A stretch of 64,000 bases of DNA, from contig NC_053490.1 in assembly GCF_905171775.1 (NCBI RefSeq), forward strand, positions 87,818,286 to 87,882,285, in the 5' to 3' direction. Each line of letters opens with the position of its first letter. Positions within the stretch are counted from its first letter, which is position 1. The notes under the pieces are model-generated. The model had not been told where the DNA came from. It worked only from the letters and a program-made list of their open reading frames with translations, and ran no database searches. Position numbers and translations under genes: made by a program. Shown here one piece after another: positions 22,910-34,170 of the stretch. The stretch is from Rana temporaria (lineage: Eukaryota > Chordata > Amphibia > Anura > Ranidae).

Positions 22910-23428
22910 AGGGGTTGTAAAGGTAAACATTTGTTTCCCTAAATAGCTTCCTTTACCTTAGTGCAGTCCTCCTTCACTTACCTCATCCTTCCATTTTGCT
23001 TTTAAATGTCCTTATTTCTTCTGAGAAATCCTCACTTCCTGTTCTTCTGTCTGTAACTCCACACAGTAATGTGAGGCTTTGTCCCTGGTCTGGAGTGTCG
23101 TGCTCGCCCCCTCCCTTGAGGGGGGAGGGAGCGAGCAGGAGAGTCAGGACACCCTCTAACACACAGCTCCTTTCTCTATCTGCAACGTAGATAGCGTCCT
23201 GACTCTCCTGCTCGTCCCCTCAAGGGCGGGGGCGAGCACGACACTCCACACCAGGGAGAAAGCCTTGCATTACTGTGTGGAGTTACAGACAGAAGAACAG
23301 GAAGTGAGGATTTCTCAGAAGAAATAAGGACATTTAAAAGCAAAATCGAAGGATGAGGTAAGTGAAGGAGGACTGCACTAAGGTAAAGGAAGCTATTTAG
23401 GAAAAAAAATTATACCTTTACAACCCCT
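22910..23428. mobile_element. TTAA-class (T2-like) hairpin MITE
   Basis: TTAA at 22906-22909 and 23429-23432. The ends are AGGGGTTGTAAAGGT and its exact complement. The arms are nearly perfect inverted copies over about 230 bp, sharing tcctcacttcctgttcttct and gcgagcaggagagtcagga in inverted form. Confidence 0.93.
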
Positions 23429-23458
23429 TTAAAATGTAATGGTGCCAACTACAAACGT

Positions 23459-24602
23459 AACCACTTCAATACCGGGCACTTATACCCCCTTTCCTGCCCA
23501 GGTACATTTTCAGCTTTTAGCACTGTCGCACTTTGAATGACAATTGCGCCGTCATCCAACACTGTACCTGTATAAAAAATGTTTTTACATTTTGTTCACA
23601 CAACTAGAGCTTTCTTTTGGTGGTATTTAACCACCACTGTTTTTTTTTTGTAAACAGAAAAAAGACCGAAAGTTTTGAAAAAAAATGAATTTTTCTTTGT
23701 TTCTTTTATAAAATTTTGTACATAAAGAATCTTTCTTGATAAATGTAGGCCAAAATGTATTCTGCTACGTTTCTTTAGTGAAAATAACCCAAATCAGTAT
23801 AGGAAAAGTTAGGAAAGTTATACAAACTATGTTATATATCTGAAAATTGATCAGTCCTAAAGTACTGATGGCCTATCTCATTTCTTGAGACCCAAAAATC
23901 TCAGGACCCCTTTTTGAAATGCAGACCGTCCAAGGTATTTAGTAAGAGGCATGGCAAGTTTTTTTAAGTTGCAATTGTTTTGACATAATTTTTTGGAAGA
24001 TTACTTTATTTTTTTTACATACTGTCACCAGTTCAGTACAGCTTCATCATATAACTGGTGTGGCAGTGATCAGAGACATTGACTGGTGACAGTATGGAAA
24101 AAAAATGTTTTTTTTATTACCTTTTATTTTTTACAAATAGTTTTTTTAACATGGTAACATTGTGCTGCGCTGAAAAAGTGATCAGGAGTTTAAAAAATTT
24201 TTTTTTACACATCATGATTGCTTATAGCAATGAATTTCAATGCGATAAGCAAGAATTTTAGTGAATGAAACTGATTAATTCAGTTTGTTTTGTTGTGATT
24301 AGCTGTGATTGGCCAGAGCTAATCACATGGTACAGATGGGCTGTGATTGGCCCTGTCTGTACCATGAGATCACATTGACCAATCACAGCTAATATCACAA
24401 TTGTACACAATAGATGGCACAGAAGGAAGCCATCCATTGCTTACAACTGTCATGTAATCTGTTGTGATCAGTCATCCGATGGACACAGCCGGTTACAGAT
24501 CGCGCAAGGTGCAATCAGGAAAGACTTGATATGACGTCCACTCGGATCGACAAATGGCCTGCCTGGGCATCTTTTTATTTTAGGCCGGGGGGGGAACTGG
24601 TT
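23459..24602 (+). repeat. Ranid high-copy interspersed repeat
   Basis: Begins taaccacttcaataccgggc and includes tttgaatgacaattgcgc and gctttcttttggtggtattt. It has A/T runs but no coding frame and no clear terminal repeats. A second copy with the same order is at 44220-45015; reverse partial copies are at 30577-30882 and 49560-49745. I recognise it from ranid genomes; its class is unknown to me. Confidence 0.7.
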
Positions 24603-25773
24603 AACAAACCAAGGTTGGTCTGCCCCTCACTAGTGAAGAAACCCCCCTCCAGGGGAGCTTGCCCCTTGGATAAAAAAAATAATTAGTATAAATAGCATTT
24701 TCAGTTATCTTTTGGCCAGTCAATTGATGTGTGTGGAGCTATTAGGTTTAGGTCTTCTCTAGCAGTGGGCAGTCCTTGGTGATTCATAGAGACATCTCTT
24801 ATGTAGTGACATGGGAGTTGTTCTTTTTATCATTCTCCTCTCAGCCCAAGCTGGTTTGATGATATATTCCCAAGGGGCATGTCCTTGACAGCCTGGGATC
24901 ACAGAAAGTAGGTTGATTGAGGCTGGACATCACTCAACCCAAAAGAAAAGAGGCGCTGGATCTTGGAGTGGATGTGTTGCAGCAAGAACTGCTTTTTAAA
25001 GAAGTAGGACCAAAGCTCTTTTGGCCCTATTTATCCTGGGGGATTACAGGAGTGTACATTGTTCTGCACTCCGGTGACCCATAAGCCTGCTGTCAGCTGA
25101 TGTCACTTAGCCAGTCCAGGCTCTGGAGAGATGACAACTTTAATGTCAAGATCCACCCAGATGTCTGGACTGGCAGCTGGCTCAGCCTCTATAATGCTAC
25201 AATTCAGTTAAAGTGTAAAAAAAATGTACATTGTTAACCATTGTGTTCACTGAGAGTACAGTAAGCCACAGAGAAAAGCCTTATCCTAATCTTACAGTAC
25301 AGGAAAAAGGCTGAGTATTCGTAGACCCTAGGATATAGGCTGGTACCTTTAGGTGATTGGACACTGGCAAGCTTTTGAGGACATGGGCGTCTGAGTCTCC
25401 CATATACCCCTACCCCATTCTGAGTTCTCAGTTTTTTTGCTAGTGTCCTAAGGTGATGGACCTTCTACCTTATGGAGAATTAACTTTTAGCTTATCTACT
25501 TTAGTATTTTGTCTTTGAATTCTATAATCAACTCTTATATAAACTGCACTGTCTTCTAATACAACATAGAAGCCAGGCATGCAGATCAATGCAATCTCTT
25601 TAAGACCATGGGAGCTGTACCTGGGCCCCATGTTGTGGGGATGGCTTGCATTGTTAGTTTGGGCCCTAGATCTTGCATGGGCACCCGCTATAGCACTTTG
25701 TGTAATGTGTGTAGTTACAGGAGGCAATGTATGCAGAACAGAGATAAATTAGTAAAAGTGTCTAGATACACAT
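24603..25773. other. No recognised feature
   Basis: Mixed sequence. No frame or repeat end I can support. Confidence 0.4.
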
Positions 25774-25776
25774 ACA

Positions 25777-26497
25777 GGGCCATATTCTCAGAAGAGTTAC
25801 GACGGAGTATCTCAAAAAACTCCGTTGTATCTCTCTTTTTTGACCCGCGTATCTATGCGAGTGATTCTTAGAATCATTTTCGCATAGATACGCTTAAGAT
25901 CCGACATGTGTAAGTCACTTACACTGTCGGATCTTAAATGTAATTCGCCGCCGGCCGCTAGGTGGCGTTTACGTTCAGGTCTCATTTGTTTATGCAAATG
26001 AGCCTGATACACCGATTCCCGAACGAAATCGCGCCGTGTAACCGTCGCTTACGTCGTTTGCGTAAGCGTAAGGTTACCCCTGCTATATGAGGGGTAACCT
26101 TACGCCAGTCCCACGTATGCCATGTTAAGTATGGCGTCGGGTCCGCGTCGTCTTTTCCCGTCGGGTACGTCGTTTTCCTAAGTCGTTCTTGAATACGACT
26201 TTACGTCAATGACGCACACGTCGGCGTCATTGACGTTTTCCGCCGAGAACTGGAGCATGCGCACTGGGCTATTTTTAGCCCGGCGCATGCGCAGTTCGAT
26301 CGAAACGGGGGTGCGCTTAATTTAAATATAAGCCGCCCCCTTTGAAATACGCGGGGATACGCCGGGCCTTTTACACTACGCCTCCGCAAACTACGGAGCA
26401 AGTGCTTGAGGAATACGGCACTTGCTCCAGTAAGTTGCGGCGGCGTAGTGTAAATAGCTTACGCGAGGCCGCCGCAGATTATTGGAGAATCTGGCCC
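25777..26497. mobile_element. A/T-flank class hairpin MITE
   Basis: ACA at 25774-25776 and 26498-26500. The ends are GGGCCATATTCTC and the complement of GAGAATCTGGCCC. The inner arms include gagtgattcttagaatcatt and tatctatgcg / cgcatagata palindromes. Confidence 0.85.
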
Positions 26498-26500
26498 ACA

Positions 26501-27139
26501 CAGATTATTGTTTAATCTGTGTGCTTAACAAACATAATATATCAGATTTTACCATCCTCACTATAAAGTGTCGCTAGAGGAATCTCCCACTGCTGCTATT
26601 GTATTCTGATGGAGCCGGTGCTTTTTGGAATACCTGAACAGCAGATGCACCTGAATCCCCATGGATCCCCTTACAACCTTTGCAACTCAAATGTGCAAAT
26701 ATTGTTAGGATGTAAATATGTAACAACAATTCCACCTCAGTGGAGTGAGGGCCATAAAGAAGGTTAGAGGTGGTAGTATAAAGAGGCCAACAAATTGAGA
26801 AGATAGTCAAAAAGAAGAAGAGAAAGAGAAAAGAAAGTCCAATTAGTTTAAAAGTAATCATTCTGCAACCAATTCAGTGCCACCGTGACCCACTGTTATT
26901 ATGTATTGACCATGGTAACATGCTTATTATCCTATGTATAACACCCAAAAAAAAGATCAACGTTTAAGAAGAAAGCATGTGACAGTGACACACTTACTAT
27001 ATTTACAATCTATCAAAACCCATATACAGTGTTTGTATGTAATCACATAATAAAAAAAGTAAAATGCAAAATAGCAATTATACTAACAAAATTTTATTCA
27101 CCCACCAAAAAACATACAGCTGGAACACGCTGAATTTTT
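26501..27139. other. No recognised feature
   Basis: A/T-rich, likely unique intron. Confidence 0.4.
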
Positions 27140-27876
27140 AACTGATCAGACATAACATTATGAACATGGATAACATTGATTATCTCGTTACTATGGCACC
27201 TGACAGTGAGTGGGTTTTTTTAGGCAGCAAGTGAACACGTTGTTCCTAAAGATGTGTTAAAAACAGAAAAAATGGGCATCAGAGTTTGTTGCACATGGGG
27301 CTGTGTAGCCGCAGAATGGTCTGGGTGCCCTTGCTGACCCATGTCCACAACCAGAAGTGGCTACAATGGGCATATGAGCATCAGAACTAGACTACAGAGC
27401 AATAGAGGAAGGTAAAACACATTTTATTTTACATCATGTGCGTGTGCCATGGCAACCTGGGGAAGAGAGGGCACTAGGATGCAGTATGGGAAGAAGGCAA
27501 GCCAGCAGAGACAGTATGATACTTTGGATAATGTTCTGCTGGTCAACCTTGGGTCCTGCCATTCATGTGGAATGTTACACCCCTTCATGGAAATGTTATT
27601 CCCTACTGGCAGTGACCTCTTTCAGCAGGATAATGCACCCTTACACACTGCAAAAATGATTCAAGAATTGTTTTAGGAACACAACAACAAGTTTGAAATG
27701 TTGACTACCTCGCAACTTACATGACTTAAAAGATCTGGTACTGAGGGTTTGGTACCAGATACCATAGCATACCATTAAAGGGCAGGTGAGTCAATATCTA
27801 CAAGGCTGTTTTGGCGGAACAAAGGGGACCTACTCAATATTAGGTGGGTGGTCATAATGTTATGGCTGATTACTGT
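27140..27876 (+). mobile_element. Internally deleted Tc1-like element
   Basis: The termini carry the inverted motif CATAACATTATGA-C (27150-27164 and the complement near 27850-27864), which I recognise as the end of a Tc1-like family common in fish and frogs. A full copy is about 1.5 kb; this one is about 737 bp and has lost most of the transposase N-terminus. Confidence 0.75.
27449..27676 (+). pseudogene. Remnant of Tc1-like transposase
   Basis: A 75-codon frame contains LFQQDNAPLHTAKMIQELF, which is the second catalytic aspartate block of Tc1-type transposases. The first aspartate block upstream is deleted. The frame stops where the SPDLNPIEHLW block should follow. It cannot encode a working enzyme. 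Nearby text in other frames also matches family sequence, indicating indels. Confidence 0.75.
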
Positions 27877-28139
27877 ATATGACATTAAAGTGATTGTAAA
27901 TGATCACATTGTAAAACAACCCATTCAGTTTAAAACAGAAATGAAAGGAAAAACATTTGTGTATAGATTTAAAAACATTATAAATACCTTTTTGTGATCA
28001 CATTCCCTCGGTTCTCAGCTGCATAAGAGCTGGGGGAGGAGAAGCAGCAGCATACTGAGTTTCCCAGTGAGAGGCTATGCATTGAACTTGTCAGGACAAG
28101 TGTAATCATTGGAGGAGAACACGCTGACTTCCCTGCATA

Positions 28140-29705
28140 CAGTGAGTGCAGAATTATTAGGCAAATTAGTATTTTGACCACATCATCCTCTTTATGCATG
28201 TTGTCTCACTCTTAAGCTGTATAGGCTCGAAAGCCTACTACCAATTAAGCATATTAGGTGATGTGCATCTCTGTAATGAGAAGGTGTGTGGTCTAATGAC
28301 ATCAACACCCTATATCAGGTGTGCATAATTATTAGTCAACTTCCTTTCCTTTGGCAAAATGGGTCAAAAGAAGGACTTGACAGGCTCAGAAAAGTCAAAA
28401 ATAGTGAGATATCTTGCAGAGGGATGCAGCACTCTTAAAATTGCAAAGCTTCTGAAGCGTGATCATCGAACAATCAAGCGTTTCATTCAAAATAGTCAAC
28501 AGGGTCGCAAGAAGCGTGTGGAAAAACCAAGGCGCAAAATAACTGCCCATGAACTGAGAAAAGTCAAGCGTGCAGCTGCCAAGATGCCACTTGCCACCAG
28601 TTTGGCCATATTTCAGAGCTGCAACATCACTGGAGTGCCCAAAAGCACAAGGTGTGCAATACTCAGAGACATGGCCAAGGTAAGAAAGGCTGAAAGACTA
28701 CCACCACTGAACAAGACACACAAGCTGAAACGTCAAGACTGGGCCAAGAAATATCTCAAGAAAGATTTTTCTAAGGTTTTATGGACTGATGAAATGAGAG
28801 TGAGTCTTGATGGGCCAGATGGATGGGCCCGTGGCTGGATTGGTAAAGGGCAGAGAGCTCCAGTCCGACTCAGACACCAGCAAGGTGGAGGTGGAGTACT
28901 GGTTTGGGCTGGTATCATCAAAGATGAGCTTGTGGGGCGTTTTCGGGTTGAGGATGGAGTCAAGCTCAACTCCCAGTCCTACTGCCAGTTTCTGGAAGAC
29001 ACCTTCTTCAAGCAGTGGTACAGGAAGAAGTCTGCATCCTTCAAGAAAAACATGATTTTCATGCAGGACAATGCTACATCACACGCGTCCAAGTACTCCA
29101 CAGCGTGGCTGGCAAGAAAGGGTATAAAAGAAGAAAAACTAATGACATGGCCTCCTTGTTCACCTGATCTGAACCCCATTGAGAACCTGTGGTCCATCAT
29201 CAAATGTGAGATTTACAAGGAGGGAAAACAGTACACCTCTCTGAACAGTGTCTGGGAGGCTGTGGTTGCTGCTGCACATTGCAATGTTGATGGTGAACAG
29301 ATCAAAACACTGACAGAATCCATGGATGGCAGGCTTTTGAGTGTCCTTGCAAAGAAAGGTGGCTATATTGGTCACTGATTTGTTTTTGTTTTGTTTTTGA
29401 ATGTCAGAAATGTATATTTGTGAATGTTGAGATGTTATATTGGTTTCACTGGTAAAAATAAATAATTGAAATGGGTATATATTTTTTTTTGTTAAGTTGC
29501 CTAATAATTATGCACAGTAATAGTCACCTGCACACACAGATATCCCCCTAAAATAGCTAAAACTAAAAACAAACTAAAAACTACTTCCAAAAATATTCAG
29601 CTTTGATATTAATGAGTTTTTTGGGTTCATTGAGAACATGGTTGTTGTTCAATAATAAAATTAATCCTCAAAAATACAATTTGCCTAATAATTCTGCACT
29701 CCCTG
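28140..29705 (+). mobile_element. Complete Tc1-like DD37E (TRT-type) transposon with TA duplication
   Basis: The ends are inverted copies of one sequence, CAGTGAGTGCAG on the left and CAGGGAGTGCAG reading in from the right, matching over about 27 bp with one difference. TA flanks both sides (28138-28139 and 29706-29707). A second inward motif, GTGCATAATTATTAG near 28320 and its complement near 29500, gives an inverted/direct-repeat architecture. The only gene is the intact 339-aa transposase. The element sits inside a TTAA-flanked hairpin element (27889-29828), whose arms resume on either side, so it is the younger insertion. Confidence 0.93.
28359..29378 (+). CDS. Intact Tc1-like (DD37E) transposase, 339 aa
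   Basis: Cut-and-paste DNA transposase of the Tc1/mariner superfamily. The frame is uninterrupted from an ATG in good context (A at -3, G at +4) to TGA. Residues about 1-110 form the paired-type DNA-binding region: helix-turn-helix around 23-46 and a basic GRKKRVEKPRRK stretch at 49-60 that could be a nuclear localisation signal. The catalytic acids are D144 in VLWTDE, D237 in FMQDNA and E275 in PIENLW, with a glycine-rich stretch at 176-185. Exactly 37 residues separate D237 and E275, so this is DD37E rather than the usual DD34E; that matches the family described as TRT in vertebrates. The gene lies between matching terminal inverted repeats of a 1566-bp element. I recall a proline rather than threonine after QDNA in family members; if correct, T240 is a possible weakening change. 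Activity is unknown. Confidence 0.93.
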   Translation: MGQKKDLTGSEKSKIVRYLAEGCSTLKIAKLLKRDHRTIKRFIQNSQQGRKKRVEKPRRKITAHELRKVKRAAAKMPLATSLAIFQSCNITGVPKSTRCAILRDMAKVRKAERLPPLNKTHKLKRQDWAKKYLKKDFSKVLWTDEMRVSLDGPDGWARGWIGKGQRAPVRLRHQQGGGGVLVWAGIIKDELVGRFRVEDGVKLNSQSYCQFLEDTFFKQWYRKKSASFKKNMIFMQDNATSHASKYSTAWLARKGIKEEKLMTWPPCSPDLNPIENLWSIIKCEIYKEGKQYTSLNSVWEAVVAAAHCNVDGEQIKTLTESMDGRLLSVLAKKGGYIGH

Positions 29706-29857
29706 TAGTTAGACAACTGATCACGTGTGTTCTCCAGCTTATTGTTTTCAGTTTTTAATAGGAAAGCAGAAGGGCTGGCATAGAATGCATTAAGATAAAA
29801 AAAAAAAACTTTTGCCTTTATAATTACTTTAAAGTGTATGTCAAGCCAAAATACTTT

Positions 29858-30395
29858 GGGGCAGATCCACAAAGATCTGCCCCGGCGCACCGTATCTGAG
29901 ATACGCTACGCCGCCGTACCTTACTGCAGTTTGGTTTGAATACATAAAGATTTCGTGCCGTAAGTTACGGCGCTAGGACGTCATTGTTTTGACATGGACG
30001 TAAATTACGTCCATCCCGATTCACGGACGACTTGCGCAAACAAAATTTTTTTTTCAGATTAAACGCGGGAACGACGGCCATACTTAACATAGCAGGTTTA
30101 ACTATACGCCACCAAATAGCAGGTTTAACTATACGCTGAAAAAAGCCGACTAGAGACGACGTAAAAAAATGCGACGGCCGCTCGTACATTAGTGGATCGT
30201 CGGAAATAGCTAATTTGCATACTCGACGCGGAAAACGACGTGAACGCCACCCAGCGGACGCCGAAGAATTGCATCTTAGATACAAAGGCGTACGAAAACG
30301 TACGCCTGTCGGATCTAACCCAGATGCCGTCGTATCTTGTTTTGTACGGTACATGCCGAACGCTCCTTTTTGGTAAAACAACTTTCTCAATAGTC
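29858..30395. mobile_element. A/T-flank class hairpin MITE, one end decayed
   Basis: Left GGGCAGATCCACAAAG is a family end. gtcatgt, cgtccatcccgattcacgga and tacttaacatagcaggttta match other copies. A local duplication of agcaggtttaactatacgc occurs at 30090 and 30118. The right terminus is unclear. Confidence 0.65.
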
Positions 30396-30576
30396 TTGTG
30401 ACGGATTGCCAAGTTCCTCTAGCTGTGCAGCCTGAGATGGTTAATTCACTGGCAACTCTAATGAGCAGTTGTATCTACACTCCATTAACTTGCACAATGG
30501 GGTAACATGACCATGGCTACATTAGAAGGCAGTAAATCAACATTGTCAGGCCTGAAAGTTAATTTATGACAAGTTA

Positions 30577-30882
30577 AACCCCTTCCTTACCGGGCCATTA
30601 TAAAATTACACCGGCAGGAACCCTCCCTCCCTCAGGGTGGACGTCATATGATGTCTTTTCTTCCCGGCAATCTAGGGCGCGCGCAAAAAATAAAAAACGC
30701 AGAGATGATCAAATACCACCAAACGAAAGCTCTATTTGTGGGGGAAAAAAACATAAAGATTTTATTTGGGTACAGTGTTGCATGACCGCGCAATTGTCAT
30801 TCAAAGTGCAACAGCGCTGAAAACTAAAAATTGGTCTGGGCAGGAAGGGGGTGAAAATGCCCAGTATTGAAGTGGTTAAAGA
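30577..30882 (-). repeat. Ranid interspersed repeat, reverse partial copy
   Basis: Ends with gtgaaaatgcccagtattga plus agtggtta, the complement of the start of the 23459-24602 repeat. cgcgcaattgtcattcaaag is also shared. Confidence 0.7.
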
Positions 30883-31400
30883 AAATAAAATATATATAAA
30901 CTTTCTATTGCCTATAAAGGATTGTGGATCTGGTGGAGGAAGGGGGATTGTTATAAGCACAGGAGCACTTTTTGTTTATGTATTTTATTTATATATATAT
31001 ATAAAGGTGGAATTATTCTTTAATCCTTCAATAGGAGAACATTATAAGCCCACGATTATATTACTGAGTACCACTGTAGATAACATCAAACAGGTTGGAC
31101 CTCGTGCTGAATCAGGACATTTTTTTCCATTATTCTATTTTCTTTCAAAAATTGCTAGACAAAGCATGTCATAAACTATTATCGATTTAAGCATTAGAAG
31201 AACAAAGTGACAAGCTGTAAATATGTAAAACATCAGTGCAGCATAATATCAGAAACATTATTGGTCATGTTCAGTTTCTAAAAATAAAACCATGCATTTG
31301 TACTTGCAGCAAGAAAAGGTCATCAATTATTATTGCATCAGCTATTTACATGGTTTATATAAAATAGGGGACAAAGTTCTCTGTGTAAATAAAATGACAC
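30883..31400. other. No recognised feature
   Basis: A/T-rich unique-looking sequence with a short AT microsatellite near 30990-31000. Confidence 0.4.
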
Positions 31401-31577
31401 TTTCATGTTAAAGCAGACCTTTCTTCCCCCTGTGGCTGAACCCCAACCTGATAGTTTCGTGTTTGTTGGTCGAAAATTCTTTGCCATTTGTATTCAATAC
31501 AAGTTCACGGCCAACGCTCTTCAGACTAAAGTCCTACGCTTTGTCCACTGGAAATCCGATTGTGTGTACGAGCCTTT
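31401..31577. mobile_element. Right-end fragment of a TNA-class hairpin
   Basis: gattgtgtgtacgagcctttaa matches the family's right end. The corresponding left end is missing. Confidence 0.5.
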
Positions 31578-31632
31578 AACTAATATATATATACACAACT
31601 GGTGTTATGGCTTCCTTTACAAGCATTACTAA

Positions 31633-31905
31633 ACCCTGGTTCACTTTGATGCGATTTGGGATGGGATTTGACATGTCAACTCGCATTCCAATTTGGAGGC
31701 AATTGCCGGCAGTGGTTCCGTCCGAATCGGTGCGACACCATGCAGATTCCCAAAAGTAGTTTCTGTACTACTTTTAGTGATATCGGGTGTGGTTTCCATT
31801 GACATCTGTACAGAAACCCGCACAGTCTCTGAAATCACCCCCGAACTTAGGACATGCGGAAATTAAATTGTGCGAGTTCATTCCCGCAGTCAGTGCGAAT
31901 CTAGA
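31633..31905. mobile_element. Left part of a TNA-class hairpin (CCTGGTTCAC type)
   Basis: ACCCTGGTTCACTTTGATGCG follows TAA. gcaattgccggcagtg and caaaaagtagt-type blocks are shared with the element at 34263-34545. Confidence 0.55.
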
Positions 31906-31960
31906 CTAATGCCGTGTGTGGGGGTGGCAGACTGGCGCTGGTTGTCCTTTGGCAGTCTCA

Positions 31961-32391
31961 GGCCTCGTACACACGACCGAACATGTCTGCTGAAACTGGT
32001 CCGTCTGTACGGCCGACTGGACCGGATTCCTGGCCTAGCGGACAGGTTTCCAGCGGACAAATGTTTCTTAGCATGCTAAGAAACATGTCCGCTGGAAGCC
32101 TGTCCGTCAGACATGTCCGATGGTCTGTACGACTCTTCGGACATGTCCGCTGGGCCGAAATCCCCTGCATGCGTCGAAGTGATTCGACGCATGCGTTGAA
32201 GCATTGAACTTCCAGGGTCGCGCACGTCGCCGCGTCATTGTCGCGGCCACGTCACCGCGTTCGCTGTCCGCGGGGATTTTGGTCTGATGGTGTGTACACA
32301 CATCAGACCAAAATCAGGCAGCGGACATGTCCGATGAAAACGGTCCGGCGGACCGTTTTCATCGGACCGGTCCGACCGTGTGTACAAGGCC
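31961..32391. mobile_element. TNA-class hairpin MITE, first of an abutting pair
   Basis: TCA at 31958-31960 and 32392-32394. The ends are GGCCTCGTACACACGACCG and the near complement at right. The centre has gcatgcgtcg / cgacgcatgc. Confidence 0.9.
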
Positions 32392-32394
32392 TCA

Positions 32395-32873
32395 GGCCCC
32401 GTACACACGATAGAATCCATCCGCTGAAAAATCTCAGAGGATCGGTTTCAGCGGATAGATTCTATGGTGTGTACATTCCTGCGGATATTTATCCGCGGAT
32501 ATTTCCGAATTCCAGCAGATAAAAATTTGTAGACATGTCTACAAATCTGTCCGCTGGAATCGGAACCAGCGGATCGATCCGGTGGTCTGTACAGACTCAC
32601 CGGATCGATCCGTCAGAAGGGATCCCCCGCATGCGTCGTAATGATTCGACGCATGCGTGGAATTCCTTTTATGACAGCGTCGCGCACGTCGCCGCGTCAT
32701 CATCGCGGCGACGGCGCGACACATCATCGCGAGGGGATTTCGGCGCGGATTTCGATCCGATGGTGAGTACACTCCATCGGATCCAAATCCGTGGAAATCC
32801 TCGAGAGGATTTATCCGCGGATACGGTCCGGTGGACCGTATCCGCGGATAAATCCTCTCGTGTGTACTAGGCC
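32395..32873. mobile_element. TNA-class hairpin MITE, second of an abutting pair
   Basis: TCA at 32392-32394 (shared) and 32874-32876. The ends are GGCCCCGTACACACGA and the complement of CGTGTGTACTAGGCC. It has its own arm sequence (tccgcggata blocks), so it is not a duplicate of its neighbour. Confidence 0.9.
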
Positions 32874-33157
32874 TCAGTGTGTTTGGTTCGGATGATCATC
32901 CATGAGAGAGATATCTCAGTACAGGAAAACAACAAGACACAGACACGTTGTAGCTGAAATCATCTCTCTAACTTTTACTGATAAGACTATGAGAGTAAAT
33001 GCATTACAAAAAGGGGAGGGAACATAATACATTAATTTGGGTAGTGAACAAAGAAATATTATGTTAGCAATATGTGACTGGTTACTACAGACAGCGTGTC
33101 CACCTGCATTAATTACAAAAGGGAGAGAATGTTCTCACCATGAGATAAGGGAACATT

Positions 33158-33898
33158 GGCCCAGATTCAGGTACGATTTTGCCCCTTTTTTACGGAGGCA
33201 CAGGCAGCGTTTTTTTGCCCTGCGCCCCCCGCAAATTATCTGCGCTGCGCGTGATTCACGGAGCAGTAGCTCCGTAAATTGCGTGTGCGCTCTTTAAAAT
33301 TGCCCTGTGTAAGGGCGCCTAATGTAAATGATCCCGTAGGGGGCGGGAATCATTTAAATTAGGCGCGCTCCCACGCCGAGCGTAGAGCGCATGCTCCGTC
33401 GGGAAACTTTCCTGACGTGCATTGCGGCAAATGACGTCGCAAGGACATCATTTGCTTCCAAGTGAACGTGAATGGCGTCCAGCGCCATTCACGAATCACT
33501 TACGCAAATGACATGAAATTCAAATTTCACGACGCGGGAACGGCGTGTATACTTTAGCATTGGCTGCCCCTACTATTGGAAGGGGCAGCCTTACGCTAAA
33601 GACGCCGTACGGAAACTCCGTAACTTGCGTACGCAGGGCCCGCGCAACATTGTGAATCGGTGTTAGTATGCAATTTGCATACTATACACTGAGCACAATG
33701 GGAGCGCCCCCTAGCGGTCATCGCAAGAATGCAGCCTAAAATCTGCGTGGCATAAGAGCCTTATGCCACCCAGATTTTAGGCTGCAGTCGGCGTTACGAT
33801 GTTCCTGAATCAGGAGCATTCGTAACGCCGGAGCAAGTAAGCAATTGCGCTGTGTAACCTATGGTTACGCAGGCGCAATTGCTTCATGAATCTGGGCC
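33158..33898. mobile_element. A/T-flank class hairpin MITE
   Basis: ATT at 33155-33157 and 33899-33901. The ends are GGCCCAGATTCA and the complement of TGAATCTGGGCC. Several inner sub-palindromes, such as aggggcagcc / ggctgcccct and aaaatctgcg / cagatttt. Confidence 0.88.
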
Positions 33899-34170
33899 AT
33901 TGTTAGTTTCAACAGTTACCAAGGAAATTCCCACAGTACATAACATCTGTGAGAATAAGAAGAAGAAAGATACATCTTTTTGGTAATATCTCAGAATGTT
34001 GCATGTATAATCTTCTCTCAGGGACAAAACCTTACAGAAACTATTTGTACAAGGCCATTTAGAATTCTACTAAAATGAGTGAAATAATATTCACTCTAAA
34101 AATCTCTTAACCCTTCGCAACCATATGTATAGTTAAGGAAGGGTCCTAACTATAGAACCTTAACCCCTTA

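Larger units (their letters stand above)
27889..29828. mobile_element. TTAA-flanked hairpin MITE split by the DD37E transposon
   Basis: TTAA lies at 27885-27888 and 29829-29832. The ends are inverted: AGTGATTGTAAA at left, and the complement of TTTATAATTACT at right. Removing 28140-29705 and one TA leaves an element of about 370 bp. Part of its left arm resembles 1380-1540 in reverse orientation, so the family occurs twice in this window. Confidence 0.75.
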
